NCBI GenBank assembly: GCA_002337385.1
Contig: DDFY01000012.1
Location: forward strand, 1-64,000
From: Erythrobacter sp. UBA1916
GTDB taxonomy: Bacteria; Pseudomonadota; Alphaproteobacteria; Sphingomonadales; Sphingomonadaceae
Length of the DNA stretch: 64,000 nt
Direction of reading: 5' to 3'
Made by a program: the position numbers and the translations under genes
Notes under the pieces: generated by a model
Database searches by the model: none
Told to the model about the DNA's origin: nothing
What the model saw: the letters and a program-made list of their open reading frames with translations, nothing else
In this document: one piece after another, positions 7,689 to 16,447 of the stretch
Position numbering within the stretch: the first letter of the stretch is position 1
Layout of the letters: the number at the start of each line of letters is the position of its first letter

Positions 7689-9158
7689 TCAGCTCTCCAG
7701 CTGGCGCAGCAGGCTGCGCACGTCGCCGTCCATATCGGCGTCGCGGGTGCGCAGGTCTTCGATCAGGCGCACGGCGTGGATCACGGTCGAGTGATCGCGG
7801 CCGCCGAACTTGCGTCCGATCTCGGGATAGCTGCGCGGGGTCAGCACCTTGGAGAGATACATCGCCACCTGCCGCGGGCGGACCACGGCGCGGGCACGGC
7901 GCTTGCTGCTCATTTCGGACCGGTCGATGCGGTAGAACTGGCAGACGGTGCGCTGGATCTCGTCGATGGTGATGCGCTTGCGGTTGGCCGAAAGAATGTC
8001 GGTCAGCTGCTCTTCGGCGAGCTGAAGCGAAACTTCCTGACCCGTCAGCTGGGCATAGGCGATCAGCTTGTTCAATCCGCCGACCAGCTCGCGCACATTG
8101 CGGCTGACGGTGCGGGCGAGGAAGTCGATCACGTCCTCGGGCACGGCGAGCGGGGCGAACTTGGTCAGCTTCGATTCGAGGATCGCGCGGCGCAGTTCGA
8201 TGTCGGCAGGCTGGATATCGGCGACCAGCCCCATCGACAGGCGGCTGAGCAGGCGCGGCTCGACCCCGTCGAGGGCCTGCGGCGCACGGTCGGCGGCGAA
8301 GACCAGGCGCTTGCCCTCGTTCAGCAGCGCGTCGATCGTGTAAAGCAGCTCTTCCTGCGCGCTGGCCTTGCCGATGATGAACTGGATGTCGTCCACCAGC
8401 AGCAGGTCAAACCCGCGCAGACGGCCCTTGAACTCGATCATCTCGTTCGACTTCAGCGCCTGAACGAACTCGACCATGAAGCGCTCGGCCGAGCAATAGA
8501 AGATGCGGGCGCGCGGGAAGGTGCGCAGATACTGGTGGCCGATGGCGTGCAGCAGATGCGTCTTGCCCTGGCCGGTGGCGGCCTTGAGGTACAGCGGCGA
8601 GAACTGCGGCTTTTCGGCCTGGGCCACGCGCTCGGCAGCGTTCTTGGCCAGCACGTTGCCGGTGCCGGTGACGAAGGCGGCGAAGGTCTGCGTCGGGTCG
8701 AGGCCGACCGACGAGGTGAAGCCGTCGTCGCCGATCGATTCCATCGCCAGCGACGGATCGTTGGCGGCGACATTGCCGAAGTGGTCCTGGCTCTTGAGCG
8801 AGATGTCGGACATGCGGCGACGACCGGGGTGAACCTTTACGTCGACCTGGCGCACGCCGCCACGGATGATCTTCCAGGCCAGCGAGAGGCGGTCGAGATA
8901 ATTCTTGCGCACCCAGTTGGCGAGGAACTCGCTGGGCAGGAACAGCTCGAGCGTGCCGGTGGCCTTGTCGAGCTTGCCGAGCTGGATCGGCTTGATCCAC
9001 TGCTGATGCAGTTGATGGCCCAGATCCTTGCGCAGGCCCTGGCTGATATCAGCCCAGTCTGCTGCCAGGTCCAGGGCTTCGCTCTCCTCGATATTTTCCA
9101 CGCTATTCCCGCTTTTGTTTTTACGCACACGTCCTGCCTGTGGCCCCATCCGTATCAT
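7689..9158 (-). CDS. dnaA: Chromosomal replication initiator DnaA
   Basis: Binds DnaA boxes at the origin and opens it for helicase loading. The 489 residues show the N-terminal domain I (DLGHQLHQQWIKPIQ), the AAA+ domain with Walker A AATGQGKT at 193-200 and Walker B LLLVDDIQ at 252-259, and the C-terminal DNA-binding signature GGRDHSTVIHAV at 452-463. The first Walker A glycine is Ala. I start at ATG 9158 (MIRMG) because AGGA lies 11 bases upstream. The open frame continues to 9344 without family resemblance. Confidence 0.96.
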   Translation of the reverse strand: MIRMGPQAGRVRKNKSGNSVENIEESEALDLAADWADISQGLRKDLGHQLHQQWIKPIQLGKLDKATGTLELFLPSEFLANWVRKNYLDRLSLAWKIIRGGVRQVDVKVHPGRRRMSDISLKSQDHFGNVAANDPSLAMESIGDDGFTSSVGLDPTQTFAAFVTGTGNVLAKNAAERVAQAEKPQFSPLYLKAATGQGKTHLLHAIGHQYLRTFPRARIFYCSAERFMVEFVQALKSNEMIEFKGRLRGFDLLLVDDIQFIIGKASAQEELLYTIDALLNEGKRLVFAADRAPQALDGVEPRLLSRLSMGLVADIQPADIELRRAILESKLTKFAPLAVPEDVIDFLARTVSRNVRELVGGLNKLIAYAQLTGQEVSLQLAEEQLTDILSANRKRITIDEIQRTVCQFYRIDRSEMSSKRRARAVVRPRQVAMYLSKVLTPRSYPEIGRKFGGRDHSTVIHAVRLIEDLRTRDADMDGDVRSLLRQLES

Positions 9159-9507
9159 TGTCTCGTCATTCCTGTTCAAAATGCCCAACCGACAGATGTT
9201 GCCCCTTTCGCAGACACGACCTCCCCGCACGGCGCGGCCTTGTGCAGCGCCGCCGGTCGTGTTGCATTTGGATCTGTAAGCGATCCGGGATGACCTCCCG
9301 ATGACCGCGAAAAGGACTATTGGCCGACTTGGCCGGAGGGGCAAGTCTGAGGCTGCAAAAATTCTTAAATATACCGCCTTGACACCTTGGGGTGCCGCAG
9401 GCTTCCGTTTAAGTAATTGAAAATTATCAAAACTTATATGACAATCTCGCGAATCGCGGGAATTGCAGCCTTTTGCTGGATGCCAATCAGCAGAAAGACC
9501 TAAGCAC
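9159..9507. other. Upstream region of dnaA
   Basis: No gene is visible. Bases 9352-9450 are distinctly A+T-rich for this chromosome and probably hold the dnaA promoter. I see no convincing TTATCCACA box in it. A CGCG-flanked GANTC palindrome lies at 9449-9459. Confidence 0.6.
9449..9459. promoter_or_regulatory. CGCGAATCGCG palindrome with a GANTC methylation site upstream of dnaA
   Basis: The 11-base perfect dyad CGCGAATCGCG contains GAATC, the target of the alphaproteobacterial cell-cycle methylase CcrM. In Caulobacter, GANTC methylation in the dnaA promoter affects dnaA expression. A similar role here is inference. Confidence 0.35.
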
Positions 9508-9538
9508 GAAAAAAGGCCGGTGAAAGGATCACCGGCCC
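9508..9538 (-). terminator. Rho-independent terminator of rpsT
   Basis: Read on the minus strand, a perfect 9-base stem GGCCGGTGA/TCACCGGCC with a five-base loop is followed by six Ts. It lies about 60 bases past the rpsT stop. Confidence 0.92.
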
Positions 9539-9600
9539 GTTCGAAATCTGTTCCGATTTTGTGCGTTGCGGCAGCGAATCATCGCTGCCCGAAACGCGAA

Positions 9601-9861
9601 TCAGAGAGCGGTGACGCGCTTGGTCAGACGGCTCAGCTTGCGCGAGGCAGTGTTCTTGTGAAGCACGCCGCGGGCAACGCCGCGAGCCAGCTCAGGCTGG
9701 GCGGCCTTGAGCGCGGTCGAGGCGGCTTCCTTGTCGCCTTCGGTGCAGGCCAGTTCGACCTTCTTCACGAAGTTGCGGATGCGGCTCATGCGCGCACCGT
9801 TGATCTCGGCGCGCTTGTTGTTGCGACGGATGCGCTTCTTGGCTTGCGGCGAATTGGCCAT
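9601..9861 (-). CDS. rpsT: 30S ribosomal protein S20
   Basis: A small-subunit protein binding the 5' domain of 16S rRNA. The 86-residue, very basic sequence begins MANSPQAKKRIRRN and has the LHKNTASRKLSRL segment typical of S20. ATG 9861 is chosen because AGGAC lies four bases upstream and because MANS is the standard S20 N-terminus. It is a single-gene transcript ending at a strong terminator, upstream of dnaA in the same orientation. Confidence 0.97.
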   Translation of the reverse strand: MANSPQAKKRIRRNNKRAEINGARMSRIRNFVKKVELACTEGDKEAASTALKAAQPELARGVARGVLHKNTASRKLSRLTKRVTAL

Positions 9862-10001
9862 GTTTGTCCTTCGTCTCAACGAACGCGGAAGCGCGCCCGG
9901 ATGTGTCTGTCTTATACGTGCGGAAGCAGGCGGGAGCCCGCTGGAAAGCGCGGCCCATAGCTCTATGCAGAGATTCGGTCAAGCGAAGGTGGGGGCGTCC
10001 C

Positions 10002-10817
10002 CTAACGTTGGCACCGCGGACAGTACCAGGTGCTGCGCCCGCCTTGCGTTAGTCGGCGCACTATTCCGCCATCCTCGCGCAGGCAAGCCTCGCCCTCGCG
10101 GCCATAGACGGCAAAACGGGTGGCGAAATAGCCCAGCTCGCCGCTCGGTGCGGCATAGTCGCGCAAGGATGAGCCGCCGTCGGCGATACTCTGCTCGAGC
10201 ACCTCGCGGATCGCCGGGACCAGTCGCTCCAGCGCAGGTCCAGACACCTTGCCGCCGGCCTTGCGTGGATCGATTCGCGCCCGGAACAGCGCTTCGCACA
10301 CATAGATATTACCGAGCCCCGCGACGATCGCCTGATCGAGCAGGCACAGCTTGATCGCCTGCTTGCGCCCCGCCAGCGCAGCCTTGAGATGCGCGGCGGT
10401 CAGATCGCTGCCGAGCGGTTCGGGCCCCATCGCGGCAAAGGCGCGCCAGCCATCGAGCCGCTCGGTCGCCACCAGATCGACGAAGCCGAACCGGCGCGGA
10501 TCGTTAAGCGCGAAGCGGTGCTCCGCCGTTTCGAGCACGAGGTGATCGTGTTTCTCGTCGCTTTCGGGATCGATCCGCCAGCGCCCGCTCATGCCGAGGT
10601 GGAAGATCAGCGTGGCCGCCCGGTCGGTGTGCAGCAGGCCATATTTGGCGCGCCGTCCGAGCGAGGAGATGGTCGCCCCGGTGAGTACCTGCACGAGATC
10701 GGGCGGGAAGGCGAAGCGCATGTCGGGCCGGTTGACCTGCACCTTCGCGATTCGCTCGCCTTCGAGGAAGCGGGCGAGGCCGCGCACGGTGGTTTCGACT
10801 TCGGGCAGTTCGGGCAT
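10002..10817 (-). CDS. mutM: Formamidopyrimidine-DNA glycosylase (MutM/Fpg)
   Basis: Excises 8-oxoguanine and formamidopyrimidines and cleaves the abasic site. Pro2 and Glu3 (MPELPE) are the catalytic pair, Lys58 lies in GRRAKYG, and the helix-two-turn-helix GLGNIYVCEALF and the GGRSTWYCPRCQR tail are present. The C-terminal zinc finger normally has four cysteines. Here Cys245, Cys266 and Cys269 are seen, but the second position of the first CxxC pair is lost (ACLREDGGI). The gene diverges from the EamA-ubiE operon, the usual alphaproteobacterial arrangement. Confidence 0.94.
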   Translation of the reverse strand: MPELPEVETTVRGLARFLEGERIAKVQVNRPDMRFAFPPDLVQVLTGATISSLGRRAKYGLLHTDRAATLIFHLGMSGRWRIDPESDEKHDHLVLETAEHRFALNDPRRFGFVDLVATERLDGWRAFAAMGPEPLGSDLTAAHLKAALAGRKQAIKLCLLDQAIVAGLGNIYVCEALFRARIDPRKAGGKVSGPALERLVPAIREVLEQSIADGGSSLRDYAAPSGELGYFATRFAVYGREGEACLREDGGIVRRLTQGGRSTWYCPRCQR

Positions 10818-10887
10818 GACGAGGATTTAGTGCGGCCAAGCCTTTCTGTCATCGCCAAGCTTGGCCTGCGCTACTAACAGGCCTGCC

Positions 10888-11829
10888 ATGGCATCCAATT
10901 CGAACTATCGCGCGATGGCGCTGCTGGCGCTGGTCATGGTGTTCTGGGCGGGCAATTCGATTGTCGGGCGGGCCGTGGCCGGGCAGATCCCGCCGCTGAC
11001 ACTGGCCTTTTTCCGTTGGACCGGCGCGCTGGTACTGCTTGCGCCCTTCGCCTTGCGGTCACTGCGGCGCGACCGGCCCGAATTAAAGCGCGCCTGGAAA
11101 CCGGTGCTTGTGCTGGGCTTGCTCGGCATCGGAACTTTCAACTCGCTGCTTTATTCGGGGCTGCAGTTCACCACCGCCACCAATGCGCTGCTGCTGCAAG
11201 CGGCGGTGCCGGGCGTGGTGCTGGTGCTTGACCGGGTGTTTTTCCACTTGCGCAGCGGGGCGGTGCAGATCGCCGGTACGCTGGCAACGATGGTGGGCGT
11301 GGTGTTCATCGTGTTCGAGGGCGATCCGGCGCGGGCGCTGGCACTGCATCTGGGCAGGGGCGATGCGCTGGTGCTTGTCTCGGTGCTGGTCTGGTCGACA
11401 TACACGGTGCTCCTTAAGCTTCGTCCGCAGGTCGCTCCGGTGAGCTTTGTGGCGGTCACCTTTGCTATCGGGGTGCTGGTGAATGCACCGCTGGCGCTGT
11501 GGGAATGGCTCGAGGGCCTGCGCATCGTGTGGAGCACCGGCACCGTTCTGGCGCTGGTCTATGTCACGCTGTTCCCCTCGCTGGTGAGCTACTTCATTTA
11601 CAACTATGCCGCCGGGCAACTGGGCGCGGCGCGGGCGGGGCAGTCGATCACCTTGCTGCCGGTGTTCGGGGCGCTGCTTTCGGCGCTGCTGCTGGGCGAG
11701 GTGCTGCACTGGTATCACGCGGTGGGCATGGCGCTGATCTGCGTGGGGATCGCGCTGGGCCTGATGGCGCTGCGGCGGCAACAAGCCGGTGGCGCACTGC
11801 GCCCGGCACCGCTAGAGGGCAAACCATGA
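10888..11829 (+). CDS. EamA/DMT family membrane transporter
   Basis: A drug/metabolite-transporter superfamily permease with ten predicted membrane helices in two EamA repeats. The first begins near residue 8 (MALLALVMVFWAGN), the second near residue 145. The substrate is unknown; exporters of amino acids or other metabolites are common in the family. ATG 10888 is preferred over the TTG at 10861. The stop overlaps the ubiE start as ATGA, so it heads the ubiE-ubiB-coaBC-dut operon. Confidence 0.88.
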   Translation: MASNSNYRAMALLALVMVFWAGNSIVGRAVAGQIPPLTLAFFRWTGALVLLAPFALRSLRRDRPELKRAWKPVLVLGLLGIGTFNSLLYSGLQFTTATNALLLQAAVPGVVLVLDRVFFHLRSGAVQIAGTLATMVGVVFIVFEGDPARALALHLGRGDALVLVSVLVWSTYTVLLKLRPQVAPVSFVAVTFAIGVLVNAPLALWEWLEGLRIVWSTGTVLALVYVTLFPSLVSYFIYNYAAGQLGAARAGQSITLLPVFGALLSALLLGEVLHWYHAVGMALICVGIALGLMALRRQQAGGALRPAPLEGKP

Positions 11830-12557
11830 GCGAGCAGGTTTCCTTCGGCTACGAAGACATCGATCCCGCTGAAAAGACGGCCCGCGTCGGCGCCGTCTTC
11901 TCCGGCGTGGCCAGCAAATACGACATCATGAACGATGCCATGTCGGGCGGGTTGCACCGCCTGTGGAAGGATCAGTTCGTGCGGCGGGTGAAACCGCAGC
12001 CGAACGAGCAGATCCTCGACATGGCGGGCGGCACCGGCGACATCGCCTTCCGCATGGCCGACGAAGGCGCCAGCGTGATCGTGTCCGACATCAATCAGGA
12101 GATGCTCGACGTGGGCATCGAACGGGCGATGGAGCGCGGGATCGACGGCCTCGTCTGGTCGCGTCAGAACGCCGAGGAGCTGACCTTCTCGAACCGTCAG
12201 TTCGACGCTTACACCATTGCCTTCGGCATCCGCAATGTGACGCATATCGACAAGGCGCTGCGCGAGGCACACCGGGTGCTCAAGTTCGGCGGGCGGTTCT
12301 TCTGCCTCGAATTCTCGACCATGACCTGGCCCGGCGCGAAAGAGGCCTATGACCTCTATTCGCACAAGCTGGTGCCGCAGCTGGGCCAGATGATCGCGGG
12401 CGATGCCGAGAGCTATCGCTACCTGATCGAATCGATCCGCCGCTTCCCGCCGATGCCCGAGTTCGAACAGATGATCCGCGACGCGGGGTTCGTGCGCACC
12501 AAGGTGGAACCGATCCTTGGCGGTTTGGTGGCGATCCACTCCGGGTGGAAGGTCTGA
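11826..12557 (+). CDS. ubiE: Demethylmenaquinone/ubiquinone methyltransferase
   Basis: C-methylates the quinone ring using S-adenosylmethionine in ubiquinone biosynthesis. The 243-residue protein shows VFSGVASKYDIMNDAMSGG near residue 27, the SAM motif DMAGGTGDIAF, and the UbiE signatures YTIAFGIRNVTHID and RRFPPMPEF. The start overlaps the previous stop by four bases, and ubiB follows after four bases. Confidence 0.96.
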   Translation: MSEQVSFGYEDIDPAEKTARVGAVFSGVASKYDIMNDAMSGGLHRLWKDQFVRRVKPQPNEQILDMAGGTGDIAFRMADEGASVIVSDINQEMLDVGIERAMERGIDGLVWSRQNAEELTFSNRQFDAYTIAFGIRNVTHIDKALREAHRVLKFGGRFFCLEFSTMTWPGAKEAYDLYSHKLVPQLGQMIAGDAESYRYLIESIRRFPPMPEFEQMIRDAGFVRTKVEPILGGLVAIHSGWKV

Positions 12558-12561
12558 TCTC

Positions 12562-14121
12562 TTGACCACCCCTGCCACGCATATCTGGCGCCTGCTCAAG
12601 TGGGGGCGCACGCTTGCGCGCCATGGTGCGTTGCGCGGGATCGAGGCTGATCCCAATACTCCGGCGCCGGTGAAGCGGCTGTGCAGGCTCGCCCGCTTTG
12701 GCACCATCCAGCCGAGCGAGCCCGACTATGCCGCGGCGTTCCAGGCCATCGGCCCGGCGGCGATCAAGCTGGGGCAGACGCTGGCGACCCGGCCCGACCT
12801 CGTTGGCGAGGATGCCGCACGCAACCTGCTCAGCCTGCAGGACAGCCTGCCGCCGGTGCCTTTCGAGAAGATCCGCGAACAGATCGAACGCGGGTTCGAA
12901 CGCCCGCTGGAGGACATCTTCGCCGAGGTCGATCCGGTGCCGGTTGGCGCTGCTTCCATCGCGCAGGTGCACAAGGGCGTGACCACCGATGGCCGCACCG
13001 TGGCGATCAAGGTGCTGCGCCCGGGCATCCGCGAGAAGTTCGAGCGCGATATCACGACCTACGAATGGGCCGCCGCGCATCTGGAAGCGATGGGCGGAGA
13101 GGCGCATCGGCTGCGCCCGCGGCTCACCATCGCCAATTTCAAGCGCTGGACCAACCGCGAGCTGGACCTGCGGCGCGAGGCTGCCTCGGCTTCCGAGCTG
13201 GCCGACGCCATGGTCGCTATTGACCGCTACGAAGTGCCCGACATCGACTGGGACCGCACCAATGGCCGGGTGCTGACCATCGGTTGGATCGACGGGATCA
13301 AGATTTCGCAGACCGACAAGCTGATCGAAGCGGGCCACGACCTGCCTGATCTGGCGGGTCGGCTGGTGCTGGCGTTCCTCACGCAGGCGATCAGCGCAGG
13401 CTATTTTCATGCCGACATGCATCAGGGTAACCTGTTCGTGCGGGCCGATGGCACCATCGTCGCCATCGATTTCGGGATCATGGGCCGGATCGACCGTCGT
13501 GCACGGCAGTGGCTGGCCGAGATTCTCTATGGCCTCACCACCGGCAATTATAAGCGCGTGGCGGAGATCCACTTCGAGGCGCAGTATGTGCCGAGCTATC
13601 ACTCGGTCGACGAGTTCGCGACCGCGCTGCGGGCCGTGGGCGAACCGATGCGCGGCAAGCCGGTGAGCGAGCTTTCGGTCGGGCAGATGCTTGACGGGCT
13701 GTTCGCGATCACCCGCGATTTTGACATGCAGACCCAGCCGCACCTGCTGCTGCTGCAAAAGACCATGGTGATGGTCGAAGGCATCGCCACCCAGCTCGAT
13801 CCGCAGATCAACATGTGGGACGTGGCCGCGCCCTATGTGCGCGACTGGATTCGCGATGAGCTTGGCCCGGAAAGCGCGATTGCCGACCGGATCAAGGAGG
13901 ATACCGATACGCTGCTGCGTGTGCCTGGGTTGATCCGGCGCTTGGAAGAACACTTCCCGCCACGTGGCGGTGCGCCCGAGCAGCCGCCCTTGCCGGATGT
14001 CGAACTGATCTGGGAGCGGCGCGAGCGCAAAGGTGGGCGCGGATGGCTCGGCTATGTCGTGGCGGCGCTGGCGGGCGGTGCTCTGGTCTGGGTGGGGAGT
14101 ATGGCCGGATGGCTCGGCTAG
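12562..14121 (+). CDS. ubiB: UbiB, ABC1-family atypical kinase for ubiquinone biosynthesis
   Basis: A membrane-anchored atypical kinase/ATPase needed for ubiquinone biosynthesis. The 519 residues carry the family's KLGQ (residues 69-72), the Ala-rich nucleotide loop VGAASIAQVHKG, VAIKVLRPG, the catalytic DMHQGNLFV and metal-binding AIDFG. The C-terminus has hydrophobic helices (YVVAALAGGALVWVGSM) that anchor it in the inner membrane. The start is a TTG at 12562, with GGAAGG nine bases upstream. The frame is open to 12517 but that overlaps ubiE. Confidence 0.94.
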   Translation: MTTPATHIWRLLKWGRTLARHGALRGIEADPNTPAPVKRLCRLARFGTIQPSEPDYAAAFQAIGPAAIKLGQTLATRPDLVGEDAARNLLSLQDSLPPVPFEKIREQIERGFERPLEDIFAEVDPVPVGAASIAQVHKGVTTDGRTVAIKVLRPGIREKFERDITTYEWAAAHLEAMGGEAHRLRPRLTIANFKRWTNRELDLRREAASASELADAMVAIDRYEVPDIDWDRTNGRVLTIGWIDGIKISQTDKLIEAGHDLPDLAGRLVLAFLTQAISAGYFHADMHQGNLFVRADGTIVAIDFGIMGRIDRRARQWLAEILYGLTTGNYKRVAEIHFEAQYVPSYHSVDEFATALRAVGEPMRGKPVSELSVGQMLDGLFAITRDFDMQTQPHLLLLQKTMVMVEGIATQLDPQINMWDVAAPYVRDWIRDELGPESAIADRIKEDTDTLLRVPGLIRRLEEHFPPRGGAPEQPPLPDVELIWERRERKGGRGWLGYVVAALAGGALVWVGSMAGWLG

Positions 14122-15233
14122 GCGCGCGCACGCGGAAATTCGATCGCTTTGCCAAGTGGGCGCCCGGCGCCGCGCTGCTGGTTTTGGCGGGGTTTGCCTT
14201 GTTGCTGGTCGCTGCGGCGCTGACCGCACTGCCAGCGCCAGACGATGCACCGACCAACGCGGTGACCGATGCCGCATCTGCTCTTGTAACGAATGCAGAT
14301 TCCGCCGCCGAGAGCGAGGAGCGCGACGAGGACCTGCGCCTTTACGACCGCGTGGCCGAACGTGTGGGCGAGGGTGAGAACTACTACGTCGTAGCCATCG
14401 AGGAACAGCGCGCGCGCGATTTCCCGGTGCGTCCGGGCCTAGCCGTACGCCTGCCGACCCTGGCCTTTGTTAGCGGCCATGTCGGACCGTGGGGGATGAT
14501 GGCACTCGCCTTCGTGCTGGGCGTGGCCGTGTTCATCGCCTGGTGGGACCGGTTGGAGAACGAGCCGGGCGGACGTGAATACCGCACCCATATTCTCCTG
14601 CTGATAGCAATTGGCGCGCTCGCCGGGTTCAAGCCGCACTATTTTGCCCTGCACGAGGTCTGGGCAGGGATGTTCGTGGCGCTTAGCCTTGGCCTCCATC
14701 GCCCCGGCCGCTGGGGCTGGGCGCTGGTGTTTGCCGCCGCTGCGCTTGCCGTGCGTGAAATCGCCTTGCCCTACGTATGCCTGATGGGTGCCTTGGCGCT
14801 GATGCGCGGTGGCCGGGTGGAGGCCGTCGCCTGGAGCCTGTTGGCGGGCATATTCCTGATCGGTCTTGCGGCCCATGTCAGCCTTGTGGGGGCGCTGACC
14901 AGTGCGGCCGATCCGGTTTCGCCCGGCTGGCTGGCGCTGCGGGGATTGGGCGGATGGACCAGCAATATCGTCACGTCGAGCCCGTTGCAGCTGCTGCCCT
15001 CGGTGGTGGCCGCGCCGCTGGCGTTGTTGCCGCTGATCGGCTGGGCCGGGTGGCGCAGCGATCTTGGGCTGACCGGCTTTCTGCTCTGCCTCGGTTATGG
15101 CGTCGGCTTCATGATCGTCGGGCGTGACAACAATTTCTACTGGGCGCTGGTGGTGATGCCGATCTGGTTCGTGGGCTTCGCCTTCGTGCCGCGCGCGCTT
15201 TCCAGCCTTTGGACCTCGGCACGCGGGCAATGA
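14109..15233 (+). CDS. Polytopic membrane protein with GENYY motif, first of a tandem pair
   Basis: I do not recognise a characterised family. The 374-residue protein has a hydrophobic segment near 20-42, a soluble loop (about 43-115) with LYDRVAER, GENYY at 89-93 and EEQRARDFPVRPG, then seven or eight more membrane segments and a short basic tail. A first periplasmic loop with acidic/Tyr residues ahead of many helices resembles GT-C glycosyltransferases, but this is inference. It overlaps ubiB by 13 bases and the next gene by four. The next gene is clearly a paralogue. Confidence 0.8.
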   Translation: MARLGARTRKFDRFAKWAPGAALLVLAGFALLLVAAALTALPAPDDAPTNAVTDAASALVTNADSAAESEERDEDLRLYDRVAERVGEGENYYVVAIEEQRARDFPVRPGLAVRLPTLAFVSGHVGPWGMMALAFVLGVAVFIAWWDRLENEPGGREYRTHILLLIAIGALAGFKPHYFALHEVWAGMFVALSLGLHRPGRWGWALVFAAAALAVREIALPYVCLMGALALMRGGRVEAVAWSLLAGIFLIGLAAHVSLVGALTSAADPVSPGWLALRGLGGWTSNIVTSSPLQLLPSVVAAPLALLPLIGWAGWRSDLGLTGFLLCLGYGVGFMIVGRDNNFYWALVVMPIWFVGFAFVPRALSSLWTSARGQ

Positions 15234-16360
15234 GGGTGGCGGCTGACTGGCTGACCCGCTGGTGCGCGCTGGACCGCCCGTTGCGGTACCTGCCGCGCTT
15301 GGGGGCATTGGCCGTGCTCATCGCGCTGGTGGCGGCCTTGGCCTGGAGCACAGTGGCCGTGCCGCAGATGTCTACGGGCGAAGTGAAGGCCCAGGCGACG
15401 AAGGCGGAACACAACGGCAAGAAGGGCATCGGCGATTACGAACTCTATCGCCGCATTTTCAAGCGCGTCGACGCTGGCGAGAACTACTACACAGCGGCCG
15501 TCACCGAGCAGCGCGCCAACCGCTACCCTGTGAAGCCTTTTGTTACCGTGCGCCTTCCCACGCTGGCCTATCTCGAAAGCCTGCTTGGTTTGCCCATGCT
15601 GGGCCACGTTCTGGTCGGCCTGCTCGTGGTGTCGATTGGGCTGTACCTGCCGCTGACGCAGGATCGCACCGGCCTTGCCGAGCGGGTGGGAGGGGCCTTG
15701 GCGTTGCTGGCGGGTGGGGCCAGCCTGTTTGCCCGTCAGGCCCCGCTTTCGCACGAATCGGTGGCTGGAATTCTGCTGACGCTGGCGCTGTTTTCTTACC
15801 GGACGCACACCTTCTGGCCCTCTCTGATCCTGGCCGGAATGGCGCTGGCCGTGCGCGAGCTGGCCTTGCCCTTCATCCTCCTGTGGCTCGCGCTTGCGGT
15901 GGTGGCCGGACGCTGGCGTGAGGCTGGCTGGGTGGCCGGGATCGTAGGGCTGTTTGCGATTGGCCTGTGGCTTCATTCCATGGGCGTGGTCGCCGTGGTG
16001 GTGGAAGGAGACCGGGCCTCGCCAGGCTGGAATGCCATGGCTGGCCCTGCGCTTCCGCTGATGGGCTTTATGCGCATGACCCCGCTGTTCCTGCTGCCCA
16101 ACTGGCTTGCCGCCCCGCTGGCGCTCCTGCCGCTGGTCGGCTGGGCCTCGCTGGGCGGTAAGCGGGCGGGGTTTGCCTGCCTGTCGTTCGCGGGCTTCTT
16201 CCTCATGATGGTGCTGTTCGCGCGGGTCGAGAATTATTACTGGGTCTTGATGGTCCTGCCGGCCTATGCCGCCGGCCTTGCTTTCGCCCCGCGTGCGATA
16301 GCCGATCTGGTGGCGGCAGCGCGCGGCAAGGTGGCGCGAGGCGTGGAAGGGCATATTTAA
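15230..16360 (+). CDS. Polytopic membrane protein with GENYY motif, second of a tandem pair
   Basis: A 376-residue paralogue of the preceding gene. Both share ENYY within GENYY (here 83-87), the EQRA..-PV.P-..VRLPTLA block, ALAVRE.ALP in a later helix, and APLALLPL.GWA near the C-terminus. The topology is again one N-terminal helix, a loop of about 65 residues, then seven or eight helices. The start is ATG 15230, overlapping the previous stop (ATGA). Function is unknown. Its position between ubiB and coaBC suggests co-expression with cofactor genes, not necessarily shared function. Confidence 0.8.
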   Translation: MRVAADWLTRWCALDRPLRYLPRLGALAVLIALVAALAWSTVAVPQMSTGEVKAQATKAEHNGKKGIGDYELYRRIFKRVDAGENYYTAAVTEQRANRYPVKPFVTVRLPTLAYLESLLGLPMLGHVLVGLLVVSIGLYLPLTQDRTGLAERVGGALALLAGGASLFARQAPLSHESVAGILLTLALFSYRTHTFWPSLILAGMALAVRELALPFILLWLALAVVAGRWREAGWVAGIVGLFAIGLWLHSMGVVAVVVEGDRASPGWNAMAGPALPLMGFMRMTPLFLLPNWLAAPLALLPLVGWASLGGKRAGFACLSFAGFFLMMVLFARVENYYWVLMVLPAYAAGLAFAPRAIADLVAAARGKVARGVEGHI

Positions 16361-16447
16361 CCATAATCGGGCATGGCTGGAAAATTGCTGGTCTGATGAC
16401 TAGTGTTTGAAATGCTGTGATTTGGCCGGGAGGGCCACGAAGACGCA

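Noticed and set aside
7674..9293. A 539-codon plus-strand frame opposite dnaA
   Set aside because: It is a shadow of dnaA with no family features and no ribosome-binding site.
9159..9600. oriC in the region upstream of dnaA
   Set aside because: It is A+T-rich, but I find no DnaA-box-like nonamers there. The TGTGG cluster is on the other side of dnaA and is reported separately as tentative.
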